The notes: generated by a model from the sequence alone, not told the origin. DNA of 64,000 bases from an uncultured Muribaculaceae bacterium (GCA_910584125.1 CAJTXU010000011.1:1-64000); one strand, 5' to 3'; positions 24,601-34,527 are shown, counted from the stretch's first letter. Program-made: numbers and translations.

Positions 24601-26079
24601 ATGAGGAAATATCTGAAACACAAGGCATACATCAACCTGCCGATGCTGCTGCGCGTGGTGGGGTGGCTGCTCCTGATCGAGGCGCTGTTCATGGCCGTGC
24701 CCATGACGGTGGCCATCATCAACGAGAACGAGAGCTTCATGCCCTTCCTGGTCTGCATGGGCATCACGGCCGGCTCCGGGGCGCTGATGACGCTGCTGCG
24801 CCCCCGCTCGCGCGACATGGGCAAGCGCGAGGCCATACTCCTCACCGGATTCACCTGGGTGATCCTCTCGTTGTTCGGGATGCTGCCCTTCATGTTCTAC
24901 GGCACCCACATGTCGGTGACCGACGCCTTCTTCGAGACGATGAGCGGTTTCACCACGACGGGGGCGTCGGTGCTGCCGTCGCTCGACAATGTGCCCAAGT
25001 CGATACTCGTCTGGAGGTGCATCACGCAGTGGATCGGAGGCCTCGGAATCATTCTCTTCACGCTGGCCGTCGTGCCGATGCTCAACACCTCGGGCGGAAT
25101 GCAGATGTTCAACGCCGAGGTCACCGGCATCACCCACGACAAACTGCGTCCGCGCATCAGCTACACGGCCAAGGGGCTGTGGGGAATATACGCCATTCTG
25201 ACGCTCGTGCTGATTATCCTGCTCTCGTTCTCGGGCATGAGGTTCTATGACGCTTTCTGCTACGGCCTCTCCACTATGTCGACGGGAGGATTCTCGACCG
25301 ACAACGGCGGCATCCACGATCTCAACTCCCTATACGTCAAGATAGTGATGATAATATTCATGTTCATCGGAGGCGTCAACTTCTCGCTGATGTATCACGC
25401 CGTGACGGGCAAGATGAAAGGGATGATGAAGAACACGGCGCTCAAGGTCTACCTCTGGTTCGTGCTCGTCGGCACGCTGGTGTTCGTGATCGACATCCTG
25501 ATCGGGGGCAAGAAACTGACGGTGGCCGACGTGACGATCGACCCGCTGTTCCAGTCGGTGTCGCTGCTGAGCTCCACCGGAATCACCGAGCCCGATTTCC
25601 ACGACTGGGGCTCGCTGTCTGTGGTGATGCTGATCATCATGATGTTGGTGGGCGCCTGCGCGGGCTCGACTTCCGGCGGCGCAAAGATCGACCGGTTCGT
25701 GATTCTGTTCAAATTCATCAAGAACGAATTCTACAAGATGATGCATCCCGGGGCGGTGACCACGGTGAGCATCAACGGACGCGGCACCCAGACGGCCGTG
25801 GTCAACAAGGCCCTCGCCTTCCTGTTCATGTACATCATCATCATCGTGGCCGGAGGCGTGCTGCTCTCGCAGATGGGACTGGAGCTTTCCGACGGGTTCT
25901 TCTGCGCGCTGCAGGCCATATCCAACACCGGGCTCGGATCGGACGCCACGGGAGTCAACGGCGACTACTCGCTCGTATCCGACGGGGCCAAATGGCTGCT
26001 GAGCTTCATCATGCTCACCGGGCGTCTGGAGATCTTCACCATCCTGCTCGTGTTCACCCCCTCTTTCTGGAAGAAATGA
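24601..26079 (+). CDS. trkH: Trk potassium transporter membrane subunit TrkH
   Basis: The 492-aa inner-membrane protein has about ten hydrophobic helices and four selectivity-filter loops: SGFTTTGASVL (about 114-124), STMSTGGFST (about 223), SLLSSTGITEP (about 322) and AISNTGLGSD (about 441). These are the expected filter glycines of the TrkH/KtrB superfamily. It ends the dxs-trkA-trkH run and converges on the ClC gene 30 bp further. Confidence 0.95.
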   Translation: MRKYLKHKAYINLPMLLRVVGWLLLIEALFMAVPMTVAIINENESFMPFLVCMGITAGSGALMTLLRPRSRDMGKREAILLTGFTWVILSLFGMLPFMFYGTHMSVTDAFFETMSGFTTTGASVLPSLDNVPKSILVWRCITQWIGGLGIILFTLAVVPMLNTSGGMQMFNAEVTGITHDKLRPRISYTAKGLWGIYAILTLVLIILLSFSGMRFYDAFCYGLSTMSTGGFSTDNGGIHDLNSLYVKIVMIIFMFIGGVNFSLMYHAVTGKMKGMMKNTALKVYLWFVLVGTLVFVIDILIGGKKLTVADVTIDPLFQSVSLLSSTGITEPDFHDWGSLSVVMLIIMMLVGACAGSTSGGAKIDRFVILFKFIKNEFYKMMHPGAVTTVSINGRGTQTAVVNKALAFLFMYIIIIVAGGVLLSQMGLELSDGFFCALQAISNTGLGSDATGVNGDYSLVSDGAKWLLSFIMLTGRLEIFTILLVFTPSFWKK

Positions 26080-26109
26080 TTCCGGCGCCGACACGTGCGC
26101 GGCCCGGCG

Positions 26110-27909
26110 TCAGTCCTCGGTGAAGTGCTTGAGCACGCGCCGGTAGGAATTGAATATCTTCGACTTCGAGACGAAGCCGATGTAGCGGCCATGCTCCACG
26201 ACCGGGAGATTCCAGGCGTTGGTGCGGTCGAAGATCTCCATCACCTTGTCCATCGTCATGTCGGCCTCTATCACGGCCGGGACAGCGGCCATGAAGCGCG
26301 ACACGTGCATCTTGCGGTAGAGGTCGGTGCGGAACATGATGTTGCGAATGTCGTCGAGAAGCACCACGCCCTTGAGCATTCCCGCCTCGTCAGTGACGGG
26401 GAAGAGGTTGCGGTTCGACTGCGAAATGACGTCTACCATCTCCTTGAGAGTCATCTCGGGATGCACCTCGCGGAAGTCGCGTTCTATCACGCTGTCGATC
26501 TTGAGCAGCGTCAGCACAGCCTTGTCTTTCTGGTGCGTCACGAGGTCGCCGGCCTTGGCCAGACGCATCGTGTAGATGCTGTAGGGCGTGAAGCACTGGA
26601 TGGTGAAGTAGGCAAGAGCCGAGACGATGAGCAGAGGCAGGAAGAGGTCGTAGCCGCCGGTCATCTCGGCCGTGAGGAAGATGGCCATAAGAGGCGCGTG
26701 CATGACCCCGGCCATGACCCCGGCCATGCCCATGAGGGTGAAGTTCTTCTGCGACAGCGTCAGCCCGAGGTCGAGATTGTTGACCACGAAGGCGAAGAGG
26801 AAGCCTGTCAGCGCACCGACGAACAACGAGGGCGCGAATGTGCCGCCCACTCCCCCGGCGCCGTTGGTGGCCGACGTGGCGAACGCCTTCATCAGCGTGA
26901 TGGCGCCGATGAACAGCACGAGAAACCAGACGTTGTCGCGGTCGACATAGAAGAAACTGCCGTTCATCACGCCGCCGACGTCGCCGTCGAGCAGATGGTT
27001 GATGGCCCCGTATCCCTCGCCGTAGAGCGGCGGGAACACGAACACGAGGCTGGCAATCAGAGCTCCGCCGGCCACGATGCGCATCCACTGCTGGCGGACC
27101 TTCTTGAACATCGACTCCATCATGAACATCACCTTGGTGAAGTAGAACGACATAAGCCCGCACACGACCCCGAGCGCAACCGTCCATGGGATGCGGCTCG
27201 TGGTGAAGGGCTCGCTCTGGGCGAAGAAGAACTCGGCGTTGTAACCTTCGAGTACGTATGCCACCGTCGCGCCCGCTATCGAACTGAGCAGCAGAGGCAT
27301 CACCGTGAGGCCGGTGAGGTCGAGCATCAGCACCTCGAGCGTGAAAAGCATCCCGGCGATTGGAGCGCGGAAGATTCCGGCAATGCCGGCAGCCGCGCCG
27401 CATCCCACCAGAATCATCAGCACCTTGGGCGACATGCGGAACGCCTGCCCGACATTCGAGCCGATCGCGGCGCCCGTGAACACGATGGGACCCTCGGCTC
27501 CGACCGAACCGCCGAAACCGATGGTGATGGCCGACGAGACAAGCGAGGCGTAGGTGTTGCGCAGCTTCAGGCGCGACTTGCGCCGCGATATGGCGTAGAG
27601 CACCTTGGTGACGCCGTGCGAGATGTTGTCCTTCACCACGTATTTCACGAAAAGCACCGTGAGTATTATGCCCGCCACTGGATAGACGAGATAGAGATAG
27701 TTCTCGGTGGTGTTGCTGAAATGCGACGTCAGCGCCGACGATATGAGATGGATCAGGAATTTCAGCAGCTGCGCGGCTATGCCGCAGGTGATGCCGACCA
27801 CAAGCGAGAGCAGTATCAGGAAGTTGCGCTCCTTGATGTGGTGCTCGCGCCATATGACGAACTTCAGCCACAGTTCGGTGAATCTGTTATGCGTTTCTTT
27901 ATATGCCAT
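26110..27909 (-). CDS. ClC-type chloride channel/antiporter with CBS domains
   Basis: The 599-aa membrane protein has the ClC signatures GSVGAEGPIVFTGA (gating Glu near residue 140), GAAAGIAGIFRAPIAG and the pore motif GGTFAPSLFVGA. Two CBS domains occupy about residues 455-590 (VISQSNRNLFPVTDE and FDRTNAWNLPVVEH). CBS domains usually bind adenine nucleotides and gate the channel. The whole architecture is intact. Whether it is a channel or a proton-coupled antiporter cannot be settled here. It lies convergent to trkH and just downstream of the sugar transferase gene. Confidence 0.93.
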   Translation of the reverse strand: MAYKETHNRFTELWLKFVIWREHHIKERNFLILLSLVVGITCGIAAQLLKFLIHLISSALTSHFSNTTENYLYLVYPVAGIILTVLFVKYVVKDNISHGVTKVLYAISRRKSRLKLRNTYASLVSSAITIGFGGSVGAEGPIVFTGAAIGSNVGQAFRMSPKVLMILVGCGAAAGIAGIFRAPIAGMLFTLEVLMLDLTGLTVMPLLLSSIAGATVAYVLEGYNAEFFFAQSEPFTTSRIPWTVALGVVCGLMSFYFTKVMFMMESMFKKVRQQWMRIVAGGALIASLVFVFPPLYGEGYGAINHLLDGDVGGVMNGSFFYVDRDNVWFLVLFIGAITLMKAFATSATNGAGGVGGTFAPSLFVGALTGFLFAFVVNNLDLGLTLSQKNFTLMGMAGVMAGVMHAPLMAIFLTAEMTGGYDLFLPLLIVSALAYFTIQCFTPYSIYTMRLAKAGDLVTHQKDKAVLTLLKIDSVIERDFREVHPEMTLKEMVDVISQSNRNLFPVTDEAGMLKGVVLLDDIRNIMFRTDLYRKMHVSRFMAAVPAVIEADMTMDKVMEIFDRTNAWNLPVVEHGRYIGFVSKSKIFNSYRRVLKHFTED

Positions 27910-27949
27910 TCAGGGTAGTTGAATTTTGGATATTGAGCGGCGGAGCGGT

Positions 27950-29377
27950 TCAGACGCCGACGCCGTCGATGATGGTCTTGACCGTGTGGATCATGATCTT
28001 GACGTCGGTCGAGAGAGACATATTGTTGAGATACAGCAGATCATAGCGCGAGCGCTCCACCATGGCGTCGACGCTCGACGCGTATCCGTACTGCACCATT
28101 CCCCAGCTCGTCACTCCGGGACGCACCTGGAATATGAGACCGTAGTACGGGGCGCGCCTCACGATCTGACGGATGAAGAACTCGCGCTCTGGCCGCGGGC
28201 CGACAAGCGACATGTCGCCGCGAAGCACGTTCCAGAACTGCGGCAGCTCGTCGATGCGGTACTTGCGCATCACCTTGCCCCAGGGCGTGATGCGGTTGTC
28301 GTTGTCGCTCGACAACTGCGGGCCCTCCTTCTCGGCGTCGGCGCGCATCGAGCGGAATTTATAGATGATGAAGGGGCGGCGTCCCTTGCCTATGCGTTCC
28401 TGACAGTATAGCACCGGACCGGGCGACGAAAGCTTCACGGCGATGGCGGTGGCCACGAGCGCCGGACTCAGCACGATCATGGTCAGAATCGAGACCGTGA
28501 CGTCGAACGTCCGCTTCACGTTCTTCTGAAACTCGCTCATCCTCGGCGACGTCAGGTCGATGAAGGGTATGCCCAGGATGTCGTTGAGCTTGATGTTGCC
28601 CGTGATGTAGCTCAGCGTGTCGGGGGCTATCTTCACCGGTATGCCGAGCGGGAAGAGGCGGCTCAGTATCCTGATGATGTCGGCGTCGCGGATCTTCTGC
28701 GGCACGAGGATTATCTGGTCGACGTCATACTCGGCGCATACGCGCTCCACGTCATCCCAGGCCCACGACTGCATGCCGTCGCTGACCTGCTTCTCCTGGT
28801 CGAGCCTGATGAACCCCACCACGTCGTAGACCCACACGGAGCCGTGCTCCTTGAGCCTGCGGTAGACGTCACGGCTCTTGGCCGAATTCCCGACGATCAG
28901 CGTGTTGTATTTCCAGTGCTTGCGGCGCAGATGCCTTATCGTCGCCGCCGTCAGCATGGCCCGGCCGCAACAGGTCGGCACGGCGAGGAGCGCGAACAGC
29001 ACGAGGATGGTCTCATAGTCCTTGGCCTTGACGCCGGTGGTGTCGTTTATAAGCAGTATCAGGAAGATTATCAGCGTCGAGACGAGCGCCGACATGAGGG
29101 TCGAGTTGAGCTCGTCGACCCTCGACTTGCCGAACGGATGATTGTAGTAACCCGACAGCCAGTAGATTCCGAGGATGCACACCGGCACGACAATCTGCTC
29201 GACAATCAGCTTGCCCGAGCAGAGGAAATAGAACAGGTCGAAGATGTCGCCCCGCGAGAGCACAAGGACATAATAGCGGAAAATATTGAACGCGAAGAAG
29301 CCGAGAGACGTCATGATGAAGTCTACCGCCACATACTTGACGCGCTGCGCCGCGACTGAAAAATTCCTGCCTTTCAT
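27950..29377 (-). CDS. polyprenyl-phosphate sugar-1-phosphate transferase (WcaJ/PglC-like)
   Basis: This 475-aa protein probably initiates exopolysaccharide or capsule assembly by loading a sugar phosphate onto undecaprenyl phosphate. It has several N-terminal membrane helices, a CoA-binding-like middle (NTLIVGNSAKSRDVYRRL) and a C-terminal sugar transferase domain. That domain has KRTFDVTVSILTMIVLSPA, YKFRSMRADAE, RKYRIDELPQFWNVLRGDMS and LVGPRPE. All family motifs are complete. No other polysaccharide genes adjoin it, so it is an isolated initiating enzyme here. A full promoter lies at 29412-29443. Confidence 0.9.
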   Translation of the reverse strand: MKGRNFSVAAQRVKYVAVDFIMTSLGFFAFNIFRYYVLVLSRGDIFDLFYFLCSGKLIVEQIVVPVCILGIYWLSGYYNHPFGKSRVDELNSTLMSALVSTLIIFLILLINDTTGVKAKDYETILVLFALLAVPTCCGRAMLTAATIRHLRRKHWKYNTLIVGNSAKSRDVYRRLKEHGSVWVYDVVGFIRLDQEKQVSDGMQSWAWDDVERVCAEYDVDQIILVPQKIRDADIIRILSRLFPLGIPVKIAPDTLSYITGNIKLNDILGIPFIDLTSPRMSEFQKNVKRTFDVTVSILTMIVLSPALVATAIAVKLSSPGPVLYCQERIGKGRRPFIIYKFRSMRADAEKEGPQLSSDNDNRITPWGKVMRKYRIDELPQFWNVLRGDMSLVGPRPEREFFIRQIVRRAPYYGLIFQVRPGVTSWGMVQYGYASSVDAMVERSRYDLLYLNNMSLSTDVKIMIHTVKTIIDGVGV

Positions 29378-29411
29378 CCTTAATGCAGAGTTGTGTCTTC
29401 CTTGTCTTTTA

Positions 29412-29443
29412 CAAAATTAAATAAAAGTTGTGAAAAAAACAAA
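29412..29443 (-). promoter_or_regulatory. promoter of the sugar transferase gene
   Basis: On the minus strand TTTG (29440-29443), a 20-bp spacer and TAATTTTG (29412-29419) match the Bacteroidetes consensus exactly. The start point would be near 29406, giving a leader of about 29 nt. It separates this gene from the Sua5 gene just upstream. Confidence 0.7.
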
Positions 29444-29449
29444 TTTCCC

Positions 29450-30079
29450 TCATCTTATCACCTTGACGATGTCCGAATCGGAGACCTTGATGATGTTGCT
29501 GGGGCGCGCCCTGCGGGTGTCGTCGCGGCGGTAGGAGACCACATAGTCGACGCCGTCGATGATCTCGGGCGATATCTCGGCGAATGTCGCCGGCGTCTTT
29601 CGGCCGCTGATGTTGGCCGACGTCGAGACAATCGGACGACGCAGACGCTGGCACAGAGTGCGGCTGAAGAGCTCGGACGTGATGCGGACTCCGACGCTGC
29701 CGTCGTCGGCGAGAAGCTCGGTGGCCAGGCCAACCGGGTGGTCATAGATGATGGTCAGCGGATTGACCGCGGCCTCGATCAGCATCCACGCCGCGTCGGG
29801 AATGTTCTCGACCGTGCGCTGCAGCTCTCCCTCGGAACCGACAAGCACGAGCATCGACTTGGCGTCGCTGCGCTGTTTCAACTCATATATCCTGCGCACG
29901 GCCTCCGGATTGGTGGCGTCGCATCCTATGCCCCACACGGTGTCGGTGGGATAGAGCACTATGCCGCCCGAGCGAAGCGTCTCGACGGCGCGGGCCATGT
30001 CGGCGGCGTCGTATCGTTCCGCCTCCGGGCCTCTCATTGGCTTTTCCTGCTTCATGTCCTGCTCAGAAATCATTTTCAA
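29450..30079 (-). CDS. L-threonylcarbamoyladenylate synthase (Sua5/YwlC/YrdC)
   Basis: The 209-aa cytosolic enzyme makes threonylcarbamoyl-AMP from threonine, bicarbonate and ATP for the t6A37 tRNA modification. TsaD at 53757 catalyses the transfer step. YrdC-domain motifs are GGIVLYPTDTVWGIGCDA (about 38-55), KQRSDAKSMLVL and VSTSANISG. The single-domain length fits YrdC/YwlC rather than full Sua5. The ATG at 30079 overlaps the NAD synthetase stop by 17 bp, and a second ATG eight codons in is also possible. Confidence 0.92.
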   Translation of the reverse strand: MKMISEQDMKQEKPMRGPEAERYDAADMARAVETLRSGGIVLYPTDTVWGIGCDATNPEAVRRIYELKQRSDAKSMLVLVGSEGELQRTVENIPDAAWMLIEAAVNPLTIIYDHPVGLATELLADDGSVGVRITSELFSRTLCQRLRRPIVSTSANISGRKTPATFAEISPEIIDGVDYVVSYRRDDTRRARPSNIIKVSDSDIVKVIR

Positions 30080-32003
30080 ACTCCTGCTTCCACAACGCCC
30101 ACGACGCGTCGCTCGGCATACGCCAGTCGCCGCGCGGCGAGAGGCTCACGCTACCGGCCTTGACGCCGTCGGGCATGCACGACCGCTTGAACTGCTGGGC
30201 GAAGAACCGCCGCAGGAAAGTCATGAGCCACTTCTTGACAGTCTCCGCATCATAGACCCCTTCGAAGGCCTTGACGGCGAGGGCCAGGATCTTGCGCGGG
30301 CCCATGCCGTACCTGAGCATGTGGTAAAGATAGAAATCGTGGAGTTCATACGGGCCGACAAGATCCTCGGTCTTCTGCTCGATGGAGTCATCGGCCGACG
30401 GAGGTAGCAGCTCCGGACTGATGGGAGTCTCGATTATGTCGTCGAGCACCTGACGCAGACGCGGATCGGTAGCGCTTTCGGCATATCCGCGCACAAGATA
30501 TTTGACAAGGGTCTTGGGGATGGAGGCGTTGACGCCATACATCGACATCTGGTCGCCGTTGTAGGTGCACCAGCCGAGGGCCAGCTCGGAGAGGTCGCCG
30601 GTGCCGATCACGATGCCGTTGCGCATGTTGGCGACGTCCATCAGGATCATGGTGCGCTCGCGGGCCTGGCTGTTCTCATAGGTGACGTCGTGGACCGTTG
30701 GATCCTGTCCGATATCCTTGAAATGCTGGCGCACGGCATCGGCGATTGGAATCTCGAGCTGTGTCACTCCGAGCAGATCCATCAGCTGCGAGGCGTTGCC
30801 ATGGGTGCGGTCGGTCGTTCCGAATCCCGGCATGGTTATGCCGACGATACCTTTGCGGTCGAGGCCGAGCATGTCGAAGGCCTTGACCGTGACGAGCAGC
30901 GCGAGGGTCGAGTCGAGGCCGCCGGAGATGCCGACCACGGCCGACCTGCACCCTATCGCCCTGAGCCTGACGGCGAGGCCCCACGCCTGGATAGACGAGA
31001 TCTCGTCGCAACGCTCGCGCATGTCGTCGGGGTTCTCGTCGAGGAACGGGTGGCGCTTCAATGTGCGGTATTTGAGGAAGGGCGTCACTCGCGTGCGCAG
31101 AAAAATGCCTTCGCCGTTGACGGGTATGACGCGCATTTCACGGGCGCCGTCGCCGAACGTGTTGAAATGGATGCGGTCGTGGCGCAGGCTCTCCACATCG
31201 ACGTCGGAGATGACATATTTGGATGCGAACACGAATCTCTCGCTCTGCGCCAGCAGGGTGCCGTTCTCGGCGATGATGCAGTTGCCGGCTATGGCGAGGT
31301 CGGTCGACGACTCCCCCGCCCCGGCCGACGCGTAGACGTAGGCGCAGCGGCAGCGGGCCGACTGGTTGCGCACGAGGTCAAGCAGATAGCGGTGCTTGCC
31401 GATGAGCTCGTCGGTGGCCGAAAGGTTCAATATGATTTCTGCGCCTGCCTCCGAAAGCCGTGTCGAGGGCGGACATGGCACCCAGAGGTCCTCGCAGATC
31501 TCTATGCCGAACTTCACGCCTCCGGCGTCGAATATCAGGTCGGTGCCGAACGGAATCTTCCCCTCGCCGATCGGCAGCGTTATCTCGGACGACGTTCCCA
31601 GGCCCGGGGCGAACCATCTACGCTCGTAGAACTCACCGTAGTTGGGTATATACGATTTTGGCACTATGCCCAGCACAGCGCCGTCCTTGACGACGACCGC
31701 GCAATTATACAGCCGGGCCCCGACGCGTATCGGCGCGCCGACGACGATCGTGACCTTGAAGTCTTCCGACGCTGTCACCAGTGCCTCCAGAGCGTCCATC
31801 GCACCGTCGAGCAGACGGTCCTGCCCGAAAAGGTCGGCGCATGTATATGCCGTGACAGAAAGTTCGGGAAAGACCCCTATTCCGACCTCCTCTTCCGTGA
31901 GACGGCCAAGCATCTCTATGATGTTCGAGACGTTGTAATCTATGTCGGCCGGTCTGACCTTTGGCGAACAGGCGGCAACTCTTATAAATCCAAAATTATT
32001 CAT
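30063..32003 (-). CDS. nadE: glutamine-dependent NAD+ synthetase
   Basis: The 646-aa two-domain enzyme carries out the final step of NAD synthesis. The N-terminal nitrilase-type glutaminase (about 1-280) has FPELSVTAYTC, KSYIPNYGEFYE and the nucleophilic Cys in EICEDLW. The C-terminal synthetase domain has the pyrophosphatase loop ISGGLDSTLAL (about 360) and GTGDLSELALGW. It has full length with an intact ammonia-tunnel architecture. A -7 element lies at 32077-32084, giving a leader of about 70 nt. The Sua5 gene overlaps its 3' end. Confidence 0.95.
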   Translation of the reverse strand: MNNFGFIRVAACSPKVRPADIDYNVSNIIEMLGRLTEEEVGIGVFPELSVTAYTCADLFGQDRLLDGAMDALEALVTASEDFKVTIVVGAPIRVGARLYNCAVVVKDGAVLGIVPKSYIPNYGEFYERRWFAPGLGTSSEITLPIGEGKIPFGTDLIFDAGGVKFGIEICEDLWVPCPPSTRLSEAGAEIILNLSATDELIGKHRYLLDLVRNQSARCRCAYVYASAGAGESSTDLAIAGNCIIAENGTLLAQSERFVFASKYVISDVDVESLRHDRIHFNTFGDGAREMRVIPVNGEGIFLRTRVTPFLKYRTLKRHPFLDENPDDMRERCDEISSIQAWGLAVRLRAIGCRSAVVGISGGLDSTLALLVTVKAFDMLGLDRKGIVGITMPGFGTTDRTHGNASQLMDLLGVTQLEIPIADAVRQHFKDIGQDPTVHDVTYENSQARERTMILMDVANMRNGIVIGTGDLSELALGWCTYNGDQMSMYGVNASIPKTLVKYLVRGYAESATDPRLRQVLDDIIETPISPELLPPSADDSIEQKTEDLVGPYELHDFYLYHMLRYGMGPRKILALAVKAFEGVYDAETVKKWLMTFLRRFFAQQFKRSCMPDGVKAGSVSLSPRGDWRMPSDASWALWKQEFENDF

Positions 32004-32076
32004 AATTCTATCGGTTTTCAGGTGAAATTCACGGCCTATGAGGGCCCGGAGAAGGCATCCGGTTGAATTCCGTATG

Positions 32077-32084
32077 CAAAATTA
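32077..32084 (-). promoter_or_regulatory. putative -7 element of nadE
   Basis: TAATTTTG on the minus strand fits TAnnTTTG. A -33 element at the right spacing is not evident. Confidence 0.4.
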
Positions 32085-32206
32085 TAAAAACATTTTCAAC
32101 TCTTTTAATGTTGCTACAATAAAATTAACACTACATACGCTTTTTTTAAGGCGGCTGCCTGGTTCGGCATGAATCAGACAGACCGTTTTCACAAAACATC
32201 AAGGAT

Positions 32207-32695
32207 ATGAAAATTCACAAGGCCCTGATTTTATCGGCCGCCGCTCTGGTCGCCTTCGCGATTCCGCAGGAAGCGGGCGCACGTTCCGCAAGAGGAGAGA
32301 AGACCCTTGGCATCGCCGGGGGTTACGCCTCCTACAATCACAGCGGCTATGCGGGAGTCTATTTCCAGTATTCGTTCGCCAATCATTTCCGGATATCTCC
32401 GGAGGTCGACTACGTGTTTCGCAACGACGACAAGTCTGGTCTCGCCATTAGCTGCGACATGCATTTCCCGTTCCGCCTGTCGAGAGGCATCAATATCTAC
32501 CCGCTGGCCGGACTGACGTTCAACAACTGGAACTATTCGGACGACGGCAGTTCGTCGAGATTCGGAGGCTCGCTGGGGGCCGGCTTCGATTTCTATCTCA
32601 CCCAGAATCTCAAACTGAACGTCCAGGGCAAATACTCGCTGATGAACGACACCTCTGGACTCTTCGCCGGACTTGGAATCGGATACGTGTTCTGA
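32207..32695 (+). CDS. small outer membrane beta-barrel protein
   Basis: The 162-aa protein has a signal peptide (hydrophobic 5-19, cleavage near EAGA at residue 25) and alternating strands to the end. Segments such as GGYASYNHSGYAGVYFQYSF, FRISPEVDYVF and LNVQGKYSL lead to a terminal GLGIGYVF, with Phe last as is usual for outer-membrane barrels. It resembles the porin/OmpA-like eight-stranded barrel group. A specific function cannot be assigned. It is monocistronic and converges on the phosphoglycerate mutase gene. Confidence 0.8.
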   Translation: MKIHKALILSAAALVAFAIPQEAGARSARGEKTLGIAGGYASYNHSGYAGVYFQYSFANHFRISPEVDYVFRNDDKSGLAISCDMHFPFRLSRGINIYPLAGLTFNNWNYSDDGSSSRFGGSLGAGFDFYLTQNLKLNVQGKYSLMNDTSGLFAGLGIGYVF

Positions 32696-32722
32696 CACCG
32701 CGCGACAGCGAACTTGAAGGCC

Positions 32723-32748
32723 GAGGTCAGAGATAGAGGTCAGAGATA
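32723..32748. repeat. 13-bp tandem duplication at the gpmA stop
   Basis: gaggtcagagata occurs twice in a row (32723-32735, 32736-32748). The second copy contains the gpmA stop codon. It is a small local duplication without obvious consequence. Confidence 0.8.
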
Positions 32749-33426
32749 ATGGTTTCCGACGGGTGTCAGCCGGTCGTCGAGTTCGAATACCCAAGGCGAT
32801 CCGGTGGGAATCTCAAGACCGACGACCGCCTCGGGCGAGAGCTTCTCGAGCATCATGGCCAGACCGCGCAGGCTGTTGCCGTGCGCCACGACAAGCGTGT
32901 CGCCGTAATGCCTGAGCGCCTCGGCTATCTTCTCCTCCCAACAGCAGCGCACGCGCGCTATGGTCATCTCAAGAGACTCGGCCGACGGAAGTTCGTCGGC
33001 CGTCAACGTCTTGTATCTGGGGTCGAATCTCGGATGGCGCTCGTCGTCGGCACCGAGAGCGGGAGGCACGACGTCGTAGCTGCGACGCCATATGTGCACC
33101 TGCCCGTCGCCGTATTTCACGGCCGTATCGGCCTTGTTCAGACCCTGCAACGCCCCATAATGGCGTTCGTTAAGGTGCCAGTCTTTGTCGACGGGCACCC
33201 ATTGGCGTCCCATCGCGTCGGCGGCTATCTGAAGCGTATGGATGGCTCGCGTCAGGTATGAAGTGAAATAAAATTCAGGCTCGATGCCGGCGGCCTTGAT
33301 CCGACGACCGGCCTCGGCGGCTTCGGCGCGACCCTTGTCGGAGAGATCGACATCTGTCCATCCGGTGAACCGGTTGGACAGATTCCACTCGCTCTGTCCA
33401 TGGCGCAGCAATATCAGTTTCGGCAT
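32740..33426 (-). CDS. gpmA: 2,3-bisphosphoglycerate-dependent phosphoglycerate mutase
   Basis: The 228-aa glycolytic enzyme interconverts 3- and 2-phosphoglycerate. It has the phosphohistidine motif LRHGQSEWN (His9), FTGWTDVDLSDKG, LNERHYGALQGLNKAD and the second catalytic His in VVAHGNSLRGL. Length is slightly short of the usual 245-250. All catalytic residues are visible. It stands between convergent and co-directional neighbours without tight coupling. Confidence 0.94.
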   Translation of the reverse strand: MPKLILLRHGQSEWNLSNRFTGWTDVDLSDKGRAEAAEAGRRIKAAGIEPEFYFTSYLTRAIHTLQIAADAMGRQWVPVDKDWHLNERHYGALQGLNKADTAVKYGDGQVHIWRRSYDVVPPALGADDERHPRFDPRYKTLTADELPSAESLEMTIARVRCCWEEKIAEALRHYGDTLVVAHGNSLRGLAMMLEKLSPEAVVGLEIPTGSPWVFELDDRLTPVGNHYL

Positions 33427-33474
33427 ATGTAAGTGAGTTTTGGTAGCTATGTAGCTATTGTAGCTATGGTTTTC

Positions 33475-34527
33475 TTATCTTTTTCCTATAAACTTGAAGA
33501 TGGTGTCGTAGGCGGCTTCCCTCGGGCCGGGCTCTGACAGGATGAGGTCGTGTATGCCCGAGTCTATGGCGCAGACCACGCGCTCATGGCCGAGCAGCGA
33601 GCCGCGCTCCTGTATCATCGCCGGGTCAAGCACGGCGTCGCCGGTCTGGAATTCCGGGGTCCAGCCGCAGCCGTCGATCTTGCGGCTGCTGTGCATCACG
33701 AGTATCGGCACCGCGATATCCTTTCGGCGCTTCATGAGCCTCGACTGCGCCGCGTTGATCGCCCCGACCCAGCTGAATGTCACCGGAGGCGAATAAATCA
33801 TCTTCCAATCGGTGTTGTATTCCCATTGGCCGTGGTACTGACGGAGCAGGCTGTAGGCGTAGCCGTCGCAATGACTCTGCTTTATCTTGCTGTTCTTGAA
33901 TATCTTCCCGAGAAACTGCACCACAGGCACGGCGACGTTGCGATAGAAGGAATTATAATTCCATTCGAGAAACGGCGAATCGGTCACAACCCTGTCGACA
34001 CCGCAGTCAGCTCCCTTGTCGGCCGCGAACGAGAGCACAGTCAGTCCGCCCGTGGAATGTCCCGACAACGTGATGTCGGTGTTGCCGTCGCGTCTGATCT
34101 GGGCAAGGGCCGAATCGATGTCGGCATAATACTCGCGGATGTCACGGATATTATAGGGATATTGCCATGGCTCCTTGCTGCGTCCGTAACGCCTCAGGTC
34201 GACGGCATAGAAGTTATATCCCGAGTCGACGAAGCGCCTGCCCATCTCCGACTGAAAGAAATAGTCGTTGAATCCATGAACGTAGAGATAGGCACGTCGC
34301 GAAGGGCGCTGCGCGCGCAGCCTCACTATGGTCGAGCGGCACGGACCGTCGAAGGCCTCGGCCTGATTGACATACCGGGCCTCGTAGCCGGGCAGTATGT
34401 CGGGATGCCACGTCGTGTCGGTCTCGGGACTTTTCGGGCCGTCATATTTCCTGTCGATATCCCATCCCGACACCGCGAGCGCCACGAGGAGCAACATCAT
34501 CACCAATGGTATTCTTCTCATATTCAA
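33475..34527 (-). CDS. exported alpha/beta hydrolase (S33-like)
   Basis: The 350-aa protein begins with a membrane segment or signal (about 6-21, VMMLLLVALAVSG). The hydrolase core has LYVHGFNDYFFQ (oxyanion region), the nucleophile elbow LSGHSTGGLTVL and a late His in SGIHDLILSEPG. The Ser and His of the triad are recognisable. It resembles the serine aminopeptidase/lysophospholipase-like group. The substrate cannot be told. It is probably periplasmic. Confidence 0.8.
   Translation of the reverse strand: MNMRRIPLVMMLLLVALAVSGWDIDRKYDGPKSPETDTTWHPDILPGYEARYVNQAEAFDGPCRSTIVRLRAQRPSRRAYLYVHGFNDYFFQSEMGRRFVDSGYNFYAVDLRRYGRSKEPWQYPYNIRDIREYYADIDSALAQIRRDGNTDITLSGHSTGGLTVLSFAADKGADCGVDRVVTDSPFLEWNYNSFYRNVAVPVVQFLGKIFKNSKIKQSHCDGYAYSLLRQYHGQWEYNTDWKMIYSPPVTFSWVGAINAAQSRLMKRRKDIAVPILVMHSSRKIDGCGWTPEFQTGDAVLDPAMIQERGSLLGHERVVCAIDSGIHDLILSEPGPREAAYDTIFKFIGKR

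Noticed and set aside
26095..27918. 607-codon open frame on the plus strand
   Set aside because: It is antisense to the ClC gene, with a His/Glu/Arg-rich shadow composition.
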